This document shows, piece by piece, positions 25,834-34,913 of a stretch of 64,000 nucleotides of DNA. Location of the stretch: contig JAIDHX010000034.1 of the NCBI GenBank assembly GCA_029053015.1, positions 186,001 through 250,000 of the forward strand, read 5' to 3'. Each line of letters opens with the position of its first letter. The first letter of the stretch is position 1. The notes below the pieces were generated by a model, which ran no database searches, had not been told where the DNA came from, and was given only the letters and a program-made list of their open reading frames with translations. This stretch comes from Lachnospiraceae bacterium (GTDB taxonomy: Bacteria > Bacillota > Clostridia > Lachnospirales > Lachnospiraceae). The translations under genes were made by a program, and so were the position numbers.

Positions 25834-26895
25834 TCAGGGCAGATAACTTTGATAGTCGCAGTTCTGCGTCCATGTAAGCATATTGTCGATAACATCATTA
25901 TAATTTTCAAGGCTCAGCCGGCAGGAACCGTCTGCAAAGCATTCCGCCATGTAATCATTCATCTCGTGGCGGTAATGGGTATAGTCGCAATAGTTGTCTA
26001 AATTGGTGATATAATCAAAATCATCCTGAAAATAATATATCTTCACATTCGGATACGCAAGCAGGGTTTCGATTATCTGTTTCTCTTCCTGAAGCTCTGC
26101 TGCAAGGCTGCCATCGGCATAGCGGTTGTACCAGTAGAGAACGCTGTAGGGCGGGAAAAAGATGGTAAACTCGGTATCCGGCATACTTTCTATGTGGGGA
26201 AGAATATAGGTTTCAAGGTTTGCGGCAACCTTGTCGGCAAAGGCATCCTCCGGCAAGGCAGGCTGCATGTCAGAGGGCGCCCGGTAAGTCTGAAACACAA
26301 TATCTTTTCCATACCACATGTATATCCAGGACCAGTAGGCTTCGTTCAGGGGCGTGCCCTCCCGCTCAATCTGCGGGCGGATGATATAATCCAGAATGAC
26401 TTCTTTGTTGAGAAGGTAAGGGATATCGTCCAGCACGGTGTCGTTGTAAAGATAGGCAGGGATTCCATAAGCGGTGATATTAGGTTCCGCCCGGTAATTC
26501 AGAGGATCAATATTGAGAAAAACGGCGCGGACTTCGTTGGGGCTTTTTCTGACAAGCGACAGTATGGTGTCAATGTCCTTTGGGTAAGCGCCATCATAGG
26601 AGAGCTTCATCGTATGCAGTTCCAGCTTTTCGGCAAAGAGCTTTGTGTCAAAATTGACAGTCATGGAGGAACCTACAATGATGCTGTCGTACTCGAAATT
26701 TCGGGCAAGACCGGGGTTCTGGCAGAGTTTATTGTCGATGAGGTAGTACAGACCTTTTATGGGCTTGTGGTATTGGAAAAAAGGGTCTGCTGCAACGACC
26801 AGCGCGGCTGCAGCAAGCAGCGCCAGAGAAGAGAGGGCAGCAAACAGAATACAATGTTTTTTATAATTGGGTGCCTGGTTCGAGGAAGTCTTCAT
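25834..26895 (-). CDS. Membrane-anchored SGNH-like protein (AlgJ/DltD-type) of an O-acylation pair
   Basis: 353 residues. One N-terminal span near 14-36 is followed by an exported domain. Seen: IIVGSSMTVNFD, where GSS is in block I position, and DYTHYRHEMN near residue 317 giving a D-x-x-H pair. These are the two anchor points of AlgJ/AlgX/DltD-type SGNH proteins that work with an MBOAT. The gene is 28 bases after the MBOAT at 26924-28435 and co-directional, so the two form a unit. It probably binds glycan and takes part in the extracytoplasmic transfer of an acyl group. Confidence 0.8.
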   Translation of the reverse strand: MKTSSNQAPNYKKHCILFAALSSLALLAAAALVVAADPFFQYHKPIKGLYYLIDNKLCQNPGLARNFEYDSIIVGSSMTVNFDTKLFAEKLELHTMKLSYDGAYPKDIDTILSLVRKSPNEVRAVFLNIDPLNYRAEPNITAYGIPAYLYNDTVLDDIPYLLNKEVILDYIIRPQIEREGTPLNEAYWSWIYMWYGKDIVFQTYRAPSDMQPALPEDAFADKVAANLETYILPHIESMPDTEFTIFFPPYSVLYWYNRYADGSLAAELQEEKQIIETLLAYPNVKIYYFQDDFDYITNLDNYCDYTHYRHEMNDYMAECFADGSCRLSLENYNDVIDNMLTWTQNCDYQSYLP

Positions 26896-26923
26896 AATCG
26901 CTCATCCTTTCCAAAATAAATCT

Positions 26924-28435
26924 TTAAAAATTAAAATACAGGAAGGTGCTGACTCCTGAGAAGGAAAGCACACACCATACAAAGAGGACTGCCAGACTGA
27001 TGGTGCCTGCTGCGTGCGGTTTGTGGCTTTCTTCTGTCTCAAAAAGGTTCTTGCAACAGAATATCAGGATGAAAGCCACCAGAAGGAAAAGAAACATACA
27101 GTAGCAGGAGCCGAGAGGCAGGGCGTCAAGCCTAAAAAATTTCAGAACATAAAAGATTTCGGGGAGCTGGAAGGCTCCCGATATTTCTTTCTGTATTTGA
27201 AATCCATGCGGCGTATTTCCAAAAGCAGAGAACAGATTCTTTATCATGCAGGCTGCCTGTTGTACCGTATCCGCCCGAAAGAAAACCCATGCGAGCATAA
27301 CAAAGAAAAAGGTAAAAAAGACAGAAATCCCACGCAGAAACCGTTTTTGCCAGATATGCAAATATTCTTGCCGGTTCTGGGTCAGACGCTCCTTTCCTTT
27401 TTGCCAAATGCGGGTCAGTACACTTAAAATACCGTGCATAACACCCCATAACAGATAAGTCCAGCCTGCGCCGTGCCAGATGCCGCTGCATAAGAAAACA
27501 ATCAAGACATTTACATAGGTGCGCAGCGTTCCTTTACGGCTGCCGCCGAGGGGGATATAGAGATACCGGGTAAAAAAGCGGGTCAGGGTAATGTGCCATC
27601 TGTCCCAGAACTCCGTGATATTGGCAGCTTTGTAGGGAGAGAGAAAATTGACGGCAATCCGGATATTAAACATAAGCCCGAGTCCCCGCGCCATATCGCA
27701 GTAGCCGCTGAAGTCCAGATAAATCTGGAAGGTATAGGACAAAATGACGAGAAAAGTGTTTAACGCATCCAAGGAGGCATAGTGCTGAAAGCCCCAGTTT
27801 GCCGCGATGCCGAAGGTGTCAGCAAGCAGCACCTTTTTGGCAAGTCCGAGAACAAAGATGCGCAGTCCCATATAAAAATTGTCAAAACGAAATTGCTTTT
27901 TGGAAATATCCTGAAACTGCGGAAGCATTTCTTCGTGGCTGACAATCGGGCCGGCGATTAACTGTGGGAAAAAGGTGACAAAAAGCGCATAATCGGAAAA
28001 AGCCTGTCCGGATACGCTGCCACGGAAGGCATCTATCAGAAAGCCTATCTGCTGGAAGGTGAAAAAACTAATGCCGAGGGGCAGAAGGATATCCGGTACA
28101 ATGGAATCTATATGGAACAGACTATTTATATTTTCAATCAGAAAGCTGAAATATTTAAAGTAAAAGAGGATAGCAAGATTGCCTAAAATACCGCCGGTTA
28201 AAACGGCTTTGGAGTGAACGTGCTTCAACATCAGGATGTGGCACAGGTAATTCAGGGCGATGCTTGCCAGAATGATACCCAAGTAGGAAATGTTAAAATA
28301 GGCATAAAACCATAGTGACATGCCGGTTAAAAACCATTTTGCCATCTCATAATGCTTTGCCCGGTTCAATAAAAAATAACCGAGCAGGGCAATCGGCAAA
28401 AACAAAAAGATAAAGATATAGGAATTGAAAAGCAT
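26924..28435 (-). CDS. MBOAT O-acyltransferase (AlgI-like)
   Basis: 503 residues, about eleven spans. Seen: FWDRWHITLTRFFTRYLYIPLGG and GIWHGAGWTYLLWGVMHG, the second holding the catalytic histidine of MBOAT proteins. AlgI/DltB/PatA relatives carry an acyl group across the membrane and attach it to an extracellular polymer. Its partner is the SGNH gene at 25834. No ACP or loading enzyme lies on this strand, so it may use acetyl-CoA, or share the ACP of the divergent cassette. It is transcribed leftward from the 28436-28655 region. Confidence 0.92.
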   Translation of the reverse strand: MLFNSYIFIFLFLPIALLGYFLLNRAKHYEMAKWFLTGMSLWFYAYFNISYLGIILASIALNYLCHILMLKHVHSKAVLTGGILGNLAILFYFKYFSFLIENINSLFHIDSIVPDILLPLGISFFTFQQIGFLIDAFRGSVSGQAFSDYALFVTFFPQLIAGPIVSHEEMLPQFQDISKKQFRFDNFYMGLRIFVLGLAKKVLLADTFGIAANWGFQHYASLDALNTFLVILSYTFQIYLDFSGYCDMARGLGLMFNIRIAVNFLSPYKAANITEFWDRWHITLTRFFTRYLYIPLGGSRKGTLRTYVNVLIVFLCSGIWHGAGWTYLLWGVMHGILSVLTRIWQKGKERLTQNRQEYLHIWQKRFLRGISVFFTFFFVMLAWVFFRADTVQQAACMIKNLFSAFGNTPHGFQIQKEISGAFQLPEIFYVLKFFRLDALPLGSCYCMFLFLLVAFILIFCCKNLFETEESHKPHAAGTISLAVLFVWCVLSFSGVSTFLYFNF

Positions 28436-28494
28436 GGTTCTTTCCTCTCTCGCAGAATAAAATGCAGACCGTTTATGCGGAAGTGCACTTTTCT

Positions 28495-28533
28495 ACTATA
28501 CACCAACAAACTGAAGTTGTATAGTGTTGTTGG
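28495..28533. promoter_or_regulatory. Two interlocked inverted repeats between divergent acylation modules
   Basis: ACTATACA (28495-28502) pairs with TGTATAGT (28518-28525), and CCAACAA (28503-28509) pairs with TTGTTGG (28527-28533). The arms interleave, so the two hairpins exclude one another. The site sits just upstream of the rightward -35 and in the leftward leader region. It could be an operator for a dimeric regulator. Confidence 0.55.
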
Positions 28534-28558
28534 AAACTTAAGAAAAATTAAGTATAGT
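28530..28558 (+). promoter_or_regulatory. Rightward promoter of the ACP-acylation cassette
   Basis: TTGGAA (28530-28535), 17 bases, TATAGT (28553-28558). The spacer contains the inverted repeat ACTTAA (28536-28541) / TTAAGT (28548-28553), and the -35 overlaps the TTGTTGG arm upstream. The layout suggests control by a DNA-binding protein. Confidence 0.6.
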
Positions 28559-28585
28559 CATATTGAACATAAGGTGATAAAATGT

Positions 28586-28620
28586 AATGGTATATGGAAA
28601 AATAGTAAAAATATACCATT
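28586..28620 (+). repeat. 10-base inverted repeat in the leader of the GDSL gene
   Basis: AATGGTATAT (28586-28595) and ATATACCATT (28611-28620) form perfect arms around a 15-base A-rich loop. It overlaps a possible upstream ATG at 28587 and lies 36 bases before the preferred start. It could be an operator or an RNA hairpin. Confidence 0.6.
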
Positions 28621-28655
28621 GGGGGATAGATGGTGAGACGAGAGGATTGTACGAT

Positions 28656-29789
28656 ATGGAGCGGAAAAGAAGGGAGAAACAAAAGGCATGGCTGCTTCGG
28701 AGATTAATGATGGTTCCGGTTGTCATTGCCGCTTTTTTTCTGATAGAGACTTTTGGGGAAGATAAAAGTTATGTGATGGCACAGCAGAACGACCCAAATC
28801 AGGAAGAGGAACTGCAAACAGGTGATGCAGCTTCCTTAGCAGGAGTATATTACAGGAGGGAGAACGACGGCCGTAAAAGTCAACGGCTGAGAACGCGCCC
28901 GTACTACAAGGTGTCGGAGGGTTCTCAGATCTTGTATGATGTGAGCGGAAATGTTGTCTGGCAGGCAGATACCATTGCGCCGGAGACAGTAGAGCTTCTG
29001 CGGGCGTATGTGCAGGAGCGCAATCAGGTTTATGAATGGGAGAACTCTTTTGAAAAAACGTTAAAGATAAACGAATTGGACCAAAAGATACTGGAGACGG
29101 CAGGCTGCACATTTCCGAATGTTAAAATTAATTTTATCGGGGATAGTATTACAGAAGGATTTGGGGGCAGTCAAGATACGGATGGCAGGCAGATCAGTTA
29201 TGTCTATTATGTGCAGGAGGCGTTGCAGTTTGAAGAGGTGTGTAATCATGGACGTGGCTCTGCGACAATAGCGCCTTATAGTGATAATGATGAGCGGGCA
29301 ATCGGCGCACATGAGGACGAGTTTTTTTTAGGAGAATATGAAATTACGGTTTTTTATGCAGGGGTAAATGATTTTCTGGCAGGTCCGGAAGTGAAAGACT
29401 TTGGTGTTCTGGATGGTGGCACAACGGAGGGCTATTGCGGGGAACTGCAAAGGATTGTGAATTCTATGAAAACAAAATGTCCCAATACGTTGTTTTTTTT
29501 CGTGACGGCGTATCCGACATTTGCACAGGCAAGTCTGCATGTAAAGTATATAAACTTTGACGGGATTCCGACGTTGGATGACTATATGAATCCGATAAGA
29601 ATAATGGCACAGCGGAATGGGTATCCGGTGATAGACATATATAACACGGGGTTGATGGATACACATGATGCGGATACGGCAGAGAATTTTCTGTCGGATT
29701 GGATTCATCCAAATGATGCGGGGTATCGTATCTTAGGTGAGCATATTGCGGCGGAGATACTTCTTTATTGTTTGGGGATTGTAGAATAG
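28656..29789 (+). CDS. Exported SGNH/GDSL hydrolase
   Basis: 377 residues. A basic N-terminus and one span near 13-33 suggest a signal anchor. The SGNH blocks are complete and in order: FIGDSITEG (nucleophile Ser), GRGSATIAP, YAGVNDF (block III Asn) and DWIHPNDAGYRIL (Asp-His). Likely role: transfer or removal of acyl groups on the surface glycan, outside the membrane. ATG 28656 has AGAGGA nine bases upstream; an in-frame ATG at 28587 would lie inside the inverted repeat. It leads the rightward acylation cassette and precedes the FkbH-like gene. Confidence 0.9.
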   Translation: MERKRREKQKAWLLRRLMMVPVVIAAFFLIETFGEDKSYVMAQQNDPNQEEELQTGDAASLAGVYYRRENDGRKSQRLRTRPYYKVSEGSQILYDVSGNVVWQADTIAPETVELLRAYVQERNQVYEWENSFEKTLKINELDQKILETAGCTFPNVKINFIGDSITEGFGGSQDTDGRQISYVYYVQEALQFEEVCNHGRGSATIAPYSDNDERAIGAHEDEFFLGEYEITVFYAGVNDFLAGPEVKDFGVLDGGTTEGYCGELQRIVNSMKTKCPNTLFFFVTAYPTFAQASLHVKYINFDGIPTLDDYMNPIRIMAQRNGYPVIDIYNTGLMDTHDADTAENFLSDWIHPNDAGYRILGEHIAAEILLYCLGIVE

Positions 29790-29814
29790 AAATCATAGCG
29801 ATATGGAGGAAAAA

Positions 29815-31599
29815 ATGCGGGAGCTGGAATATCCTTTTGACAGTGAATACATTTTAAAAAAGGCGAAGAGCATCAAAAAGGCGCTGCTTGCTGACGGCAG
29901 TCTGCGTATCCGGAAAAAAATCGCCGTTCTGGGCGGCAGTACCACGCATGATATTGTAAAGGTATTGGAGCTTTTTCTCCTGCATTATGGAATAGAACCT
30001 CAGTTTTACGAATCGGAATACGCACAGTATTGGCAGGATGCAATGTTTGACAATGCAGAGCTTAAGGAATTTGCGCCGGATATGATTTACATTCACACAA
30101 GCAATCGGAATGTACAGGAATATCCGGAGTTGTCGGATACAGCAGAAACGGTGGATGCACTTTTGGACAAGAGCTACCGCCATTATGAAGTGATGTGGGA
30201 CAAGCTGCAGGAAAGTTATCACTGTCCCATCATCCAGAATAACTTTGAATATCCGTTTTACAGGCTATTGGGCAACAAGGAGGCTTGCGACATACATGGC
30301 AGGATTTCTTTTTTAAATCGAATGAATGAAAGGTTTTATCAATATGCCCGTGAGCACAATCATTTTTACATCAATGACATCAACTACCTTTCTGCCTGCT
30401 ATGGGCTTGACAAATGGGCGGACCCGTTCTACTGGCATATGTACAAGTATGCGCTCTGCCTGCCGGCAGTTCCTGCACTGAGTTTTAATATTGCCAATAT
30501 TATCAAGTCCATTTATGGAAAGAATAAAAAGGCACTGGTTCTGGATTTGGACAATACGCTCTGGGGCGGCGTTGTGGGAGATGACGGTGCGGAAAATCTG
30601 GAGATTGGACAGGAGACTTCCATGGGGCAGGTGTACTCGGAGTTTCAGGGGTACTTAAAGCGGCAGAAGGACATCGGTATTATGCTGAATATCAGCTCCA
30701 AAAATGAAGAGGAGAACGCCATGGCCGGTCTCAAGCATCCTGACGGGACATTAAAGCCGGAGGATTTTGTGCTGATTAAGGCAAATTGGGAGCCGAAGAG
30801 CAAAAATGTGGCAGAGATAGCATCGGAATTAAATATTATGCAGGACAGCCTCGTGTTTGTGGACGATAATCCTGCGGAGCGTGAGATTGTAAGGAGCAGT
30901 CTGCAAGGCGTTTCCGTGCCGGAGGTAATGAGCCCTGAGCAGTATATCCGGATTCTGGATCATTCCGGTTTCTTTGAGGTGACGAATCTGTCAGAGGATG
31001 ACAGGCTGCGGAGCGAGATGTACAAGGCAAATATGGAGAGAAAAAAGGAACAGGAGAGCTTCGGAAGCTATGAGGATTATCTCCATTCCCTCGATATGAA
31101 AGGTACAATAAAGCCCTTTGAGCCGCTGTATATGGCGCGTATTGCACAGCTTACCAACAAGAGCAATCAGTTTAACCTGACGACGAGACGTTATACACAG
31201 GCGGAGATTGAGCAGATTGCGGCGGACAGCTCCTATATTACGCTCTACGGAAAGCTGGAGGACAAATTTGGCGATAACGGGGTGGTATCCGTACTGATTG
31301 GCCACAGGGAGGGCGGCCTGCTGCATATGGATTTGTGGCTGATGAGCTGCCGCGTCCTAAAGCGGGATATGGAGTATGCCATGCTGGATACGCTGGTGCA
31401 CACCTGTGCCAAAGAGGGCATTGGCGGGATAAAGGGTTATTACTATCCGACTGCCAAGAATAAGATGGTGGAAAATTTTTATGCGCTTATGGGATTTACG
31501 CTTGAAAAAACAGGTGAAGACGGCAGCACAGTGTGGTATTATGAAGTAGAAGCAGGTTATGAAAACAAAAATAAAGTAATAAAGGTGGTAGAAGCATGA
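29815..31599 (+). CDS. FkbH-like HAD-IIIC protein (acyl-ACP loading enzyme)
   Basis: 594 residues in three parts. The N-terminal SGNH-like region has KIAVLGGSTTHDIVKVLELFL. The central HAD phosphatase domain has VLDLDNTLWGGVVGDDG with the DxDxT motif near residue 240. The C-terminal acyltransferase-like domain includes RIAQLTNKSNQFNLTTRRY and KGYYYPTAKNKMVENFY. Studied FkbH enzymes take 1,3-bisphosphoglycerate, dephosphorylate it and load glyceryl onto an ACP. Here an ACP gene follows with a 4-base overlap. ATG 29815 is preferred because GGAGGAAAAA precedes it; 29803 is in frame. The product acyl group is inferred, not shown. Confidence 0.9.
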   Translation: MRELEYPFDSEYILKKAKSIKKALLADGSLRIRKKIAVLGGSTTHDIVKVLELFLLHYGIEPQFYESEYAQYWQDAMFDNAELKEFAPDMIYIHTSNRNVQEYPELSDTAETVDALLDKSYRHYEVMWDKLQESYHCPIIQNNFEYPFYRLLGNKEACDIHGRISFLNRMNERFYQYAREHNHFYINDINYLSACYGLDKWADPFYWHMYKYALCLPAVPALSFNIANIIKSIYGKNKKALVLDLDNTLWGGVVGDDGAENLEIGQETSMGQVYSEFQGYLKRQKDIGIMLNISSKNEEENAMAGLKHPDGTLKPEDFVLIKANWEPKSKNVAEIASELNIMQDSLVFVDDNPAEREIVRSSLQGVSVPEVMSPEQYIRILDHSGFFEVTNLSEDDRLRSEMYKANMERKKEQESFGSYEDYLHSLDMKGTIKPFEPLYMARIAQLTNKSNQFNLTTRRYTQAEIEQIAADSSYITLYGKLEDKFGDNGVVSVLIGHREGGLLHMDLWLMSCRVLKRDMEYAMLDTLVHTCAKEGIGGIKGYYYPTAKNKMVENFYALMGFTLEKTGEDGSTVWYYEVEAGYENKNKVIKVVEA

Positions 31600-31838
31600 C
31601 AAGAGAAGCAGCATATGAAAAACTGAACGAGGTGTTCAGGGATGTTTTTGATGATGAAGAGATTGTGGTAAACGACAGTACAACTTCGAGCGATATCGAG
31701 GATTGGGATTCTTTAGAGCATATCAATCTGGTCTCTGCGGTGGAGCAGGCGTTTGGCATTAAATTTTCCATGGGACAGGTGGTCACCATGAAAAATGTAG
31801 GAGAGATGGTAGATATTATTTTGGGACAGGTTGATTAA
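31596..31838 (+). CDS. Acyl carrier protein
   Basis: 80 residues, acidic. The phosphopantetheine site is DWDSLEHINL with Ser39. It is not the housekeeping fatty-acid ACP: its neighbours are a loader and an MBOAT, and DSLEH replaces the usual DSLDTVE-type motif. Its ATG overlaps the FkbH-like stop (ATGA). It should carry a small acyl group from the FkbH-like enzyme to later enzymes and the MBOAT. Confidence 0.95.
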   Translation: MTREAAYEKLNEVFRDVFDDEEIVVNDSTTSSDIEDWDSLEHINLVSAVEQAFGIKFSMGQVVTMKNVGEMVDIILGQVD

Positions 31839-31875
31839 GCGGTCTTAAGATGCTTTGTGTTAGAAAGGATTGGTT

Positions 31876-33405
31876 ATGTCTTTTACATCCTTCTCTTTTC
31901 TGTGTTTTTATGTATGCACACTAATTGTATATTATCTGTTTCCTGCAAAGCTGCGGTGGCTGCTTTTACTTGCAGCGAGCGCTGTTTACTATCTTCTGTC
32001 GGGAAACGGTATCCTTATCTTATACCCGATAGCGGCGTGTCTGGCAGCATATGCGGGTATTTGTTTTATGGAACGGTATGAAGAGGCTGAAAAGAGACGT
32101 GTCGCATTGTTTTTAACGGTAATATTGCTTGTGGGCAGCCTTTTTGTGTTAAAGTATGTCAATTTTGGCATCTATACAATCAACGGGATTGCCGGAATTT
32201 TTCGGGGAGGCAGAGGAATTATCAGCGGATTTCAGTTTCTGATACCGTTAGGCATTTCTTTTTATACCTTTTCCATTCTGGGCTATGTCATAGATGTTTA
32301 CAATAAAATTGCAGAGCCGCAAAAGAATTTTTTGAAACTGGCGCTATATGGCATGTATTTTCCTGCCATCTTGTCCGGGCCGATTCTACGCTACAGGGAA
32401 GATGGGGAGCAGTTCTTTCAGCCACATCCATTTGATTATAAACAGGTTACCTTTGGCTTTCAAAGAATGTTATGGGGATTCTTCAAGACGCTGGTTATCT
32501 CGGAACGCATGAATCTGATTGTCAATACGGTGTATGACAATTATGCGAATTACAGAGGTATCTATATCTGGATAGCGACCATCTGTTTTGCTTTTCAGCT
32601 GTATACGAACTTTTCGGGAAGTATGGACATTGCGCTGGGAGTTTCCCAGACCTTTGGCATTAAACTGCCGGAAAATTTTGAGACGCCTTTCTTTTCCAAA
32701 ACAATCCCCGAGTATTGGAGAAGGTGGCATATTACGCTGGGCGTATGGATGAAGGAGTATGTTTTTTATCCGCTTCTCAGAACACAGGCGTTTGCAAAGC
32801 TGGGTAAAAGGTGTAAGGAAAAATTCGGAAAAAAGAGGGGAAAGCAGTTTACCACTTTTACGGCAATGCTTATACTCTGGTTCACAGTGGGAGTCTGGCA
32901 TGGCGGGGCCTGGAAGTTTGTTATCGGTTCCGGACTGCTGCACTGGTTTTATATTGTAGTGGGAGAATTGCTGAATCCGGCATATAAAAAGCTAATGGAA
33001 AAGTGCCATATTCGTACAGACAGCAAAGGGTTAGATTTGTGGCGGATGATACGGACTTTTTTTCTTGTCAGTATTGGGTTCGTGTTCTTTAGGGCGGATT
33101 CGGTGGCTGCTGCATGCCGTATGCTGGCAAGTGCAGTCCAAATAGGGAATGTCGGAGCACTGTTTCGTGGTTCTTTGTTTTCGCTTGGACTGGACTGGAT
33201 AGAATTTACAATTGCTGTTGTATCGCTGCTTGTCCTTCTGGCAGTATCCGTGTTGCAGCAAAAGGAGAGTGTGCGGGAGCGGATTGCGCGGAAAAATATT
33301 GTAATACGCTGGATGATTTGGTATGCGCTGCTGTTTTATGTGATTTTATTAGGCTATTACGGACCGGGTTACAGTGCGGCGGAATTTATTTATCAGGGAT
33401 TTTAG
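31876..33405 (+). CDS. MBOAT O-acyltransferase of the ACP cassette
   Basis: 509 residues with about eleven spans. Seen: YWRRWHITLGVWMKEYVFYPLL and FTVGVWHGGAWKFVIGSGLLHW, with the MBOAT histidine in the WHGG motif. It is the DltB-like partner expected for an ACP-bound donor, since DltB takes D-alanine from DltC. ATG 31876 has GAAAGGAT upstream; a TTG six bases earlier is unlikely. The SGNH gene at 33415 follows by 9 bases. Confidence 0.93.
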   Translation: MSFTSFSFLCFYVCTLIVYYLFPAKLRWLLLLAASAVYYLLSGNGILILYPIAACLAAYAGICFMERYEEAEKRRVALFLTVILLVGSLFVLKYVNFGIYTINGIAGIFRGGRGIISGFQFLIPLGISFYTFSILGYVIDVYNKIAEPQKNFLKLALYGMYFPAILSGPILRYREDGEQFFQPHPFDYKQVTFGFQRMLWGFFKTLVISERMNLIVNTVYDNYANYRGIYIWIATICFAFQLYTNFSGSMDIALGVSQTFGIKLPENFETPFFSKTIPEYWRRWHITLGVWMKEYVFYPLLRTQAFAKLGKRCKEKFGKKRGKQFTTFTAMLILWFTVGVWHGGAWKFVIGSGLLHWFYIVVGELLNPAYKKLMEKCHIRTDSKGLDLWRMIRTFFLVSIGFVFFRADSVAAACRMLASAVQIGNVGALFRGSLFSLGLDWIEFTIAVVSLLVLLAVSVLQQKESVRERIARKNIVIRWMIWYALLFYVILLGYYGPGYSAAEFIYQGF

Positions 33406-33414
33406 GAGGCTGCC

Positions 33415-34491
33415 ATGAACAGAAAGCAGGCTGTGAAGGCAATTTTATTTGCGGTTATTTTTTTATTCCTATTACAGTCACTTACCTATATGCTGCGGAC
33501 AAACGGTGATATCAAGGAGATCTTTCTTGGTTTTTATGCGGAGCCCAAGGATACGATAGATGTGATTATGATAGGCTCCAGCCCGGTGTATCCGTTTTAT
33601 GCCGCGCCGAAGCTGTGGGGGGAATACGGCTTTACCATGTATCCTCTTTCCAGCAATGTGCAGAGACCGAAAGCCGCGGTATATCTGGTGGAGGAGGCGC
33701 TAAAAACCCAGTCGCCGGAGTTGTTTGTGTTTGAACTTCGTATGTATGCGTATGAAGAAGGCTCTATGGCTGATAATATGGCGTATGCAAGGGGCGTTAC
33801 GGACAATTTGAAATATTCGTGGAACAGAATCCGGCTTATCAACAGCCTCGTGCCGGATGTGTCGGAACGGTATACTTATTATTTTGATATTTTTAAATAT
33901 CATTCTAACTGGAAGACACTGATTCTTCCGGATCAGTATACAGCATTTCGGTATGAGAGGCTTCATCCTTTAAAGGGGCATGTGATGAATGATGTGGTAC
34001 AGCCCGGAACAGGTACTGATTACAGTGACGTTACAGAACGAGTGGCAATACCTGCAGAACAGGAGGAAAGTCTGCGTGCATTGTTGGCGTATCTGCAGGA
34101 GAAGGATTTGAACGCTCTGTTCATTGTATCCCCCATGGCTTTAGATGAGGATATGCAGAAAAAATTTAACTATATGGAGAGCATTATTACTTCTTATGGG
34201 TATGATTTTCTGAATTTTAATAATCATTATGACGAGCTGGGCATTGACTTTGCTACAGACTATTACGATGGGGGCAGTCATGTCAACGCTTCCGGTTCAG
34301 AGAAATGTACTGCTTTTTTGGGTAATTATCTGACGGAGCACTATGCGCTTGCGGACAGACGCGGAGATAAAAAATACAGTACATGGGACGAAGCCTATGT
34401 TTATTGGCAGGAATGTCAGAAAGAAGCATTGGAAATTATAAACAATAAAGTGTTAAATGGCGAATATGATGTTGTGCCGGAGGGAGAATGA
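33415..34491 (+). CDS. Exported SGNH-like protein (DltD/AlgX-type) of the ACP cassette
   Basis: 358 residues with a signal anchor near 8-27. Seen: IMIGSSPVYPFY (block I, GSS) and DYYDGGSHVNASGSEKC (D-x-x-H). The middle has FELRMYAYEEG, the position where AlgJ/DltD proteins keep a conserved acid. Start has GGAGGC upstream. By analogy with DltD it probably takes the acyl group from the MBOAT and places it on the glycan. It overlaps the MaoC gene by 4 bases. Confidence 0.82.
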   Translation: MNRKQAVKAILFAVIFLFLLQSLTYMLRTNGDIKEIFLGFYAEPKDTIDVIMIGSSPVYPFYAAPKLWGEYGFTMYPLSSNVQRPKAAVYLVEEALKTQSPELFVFELRMYAYEEGSMADNMAYARGVTDNLKYSWNRIRLINSLVPDVSERYTYYFDIFKYHSNWKTLILPDQYTAFRYERLHPLKGHVMNDVVQPGTGTDYSDVTERVAIPAEQEESLRALLAYLQEKDLNALFIVSPMALDEDMQKKFNYMESIITSYGYDFLNFNNHYDELGIDFATDYYDGGSHVNASGSEKCTAFLGNYLTEHYALADRRGDKKYSTWDEAYVYWQECQKEALEIINNKVLNGEYDVVPEGE

Positions 34492-34913
34492 ACAGATACC
34501 GTTTTGAAGAAATAGAAATTGGAATGGAAGAATCCTTTGAGGTGCGGGTGACTTCCGAAATGATGGAATTATTTTTTGCTATTACGGGTGACAGCAACCC
34601 GCTTCACACCGACGAGGAATTTGCAAGAAAAAAAGGATATACTTCCCGCGTGTCCTACGGCATGCTGACAGCTTCTTTTTTGTCAACACTGGCAGGGGTT
34701 TATATGCCTGGCGAGAGAAGCCTGATTCACAGCGTGGAAACAAAATTTGTCAAGCCGGTTTTTCCGGAAGACGTGTTAAAAATTTGTGGGGAGGTTGTGG
34801 GAAAAAACGAATTGTTTTCTATAATTAAGCTAAAGGTTACGGTTACCAACCAGAACCATGAAAAAGTGCTGAGAGGAACTATGCAGATAGGAGTATTGGC
34901 AGATGGAGAATAA
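34488..34913 (+). CDS. MaoC-family (R)-hydratase/dehydratase
   Basis: 141 residues, single hot-dog domain. Seen: the hydratase-2 motif FAITGDSNPLHTDEEFARKKG with the catalytic Asp and His, and SYGMLTASFLSTLAG. MaoC enzymes add or remove water at the beta carbon of an acyl-CoA or acyl-ACP. With the ACP two genes upstream and an SDR immediately downstream, it likely reworks the ACP-bound group before transfer. It overlaps both neighbours (4 and 11 bases), so its expression is tightly coupled. Confidence 0.9.
   Translation: MNRYRFEEIEIGMEESFEVRVTSEMMELFFAITGDSNPLHTDEEFARKKGYTSRVSYGMLTASFLSTLAGVYMPGERSLIHSVETKFVKPVFPEDVLKICGEVVGKNELFSIIKLKVTVTNQNHEKVLRGTMQIGVLADGE

Noticed and set aside
25827..25840. 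Bidirectional terminator between the convergent genes at 25831 and 25834
   Set aside because: The genes are 2 bases apart and no hairpin with T-tract is present there.
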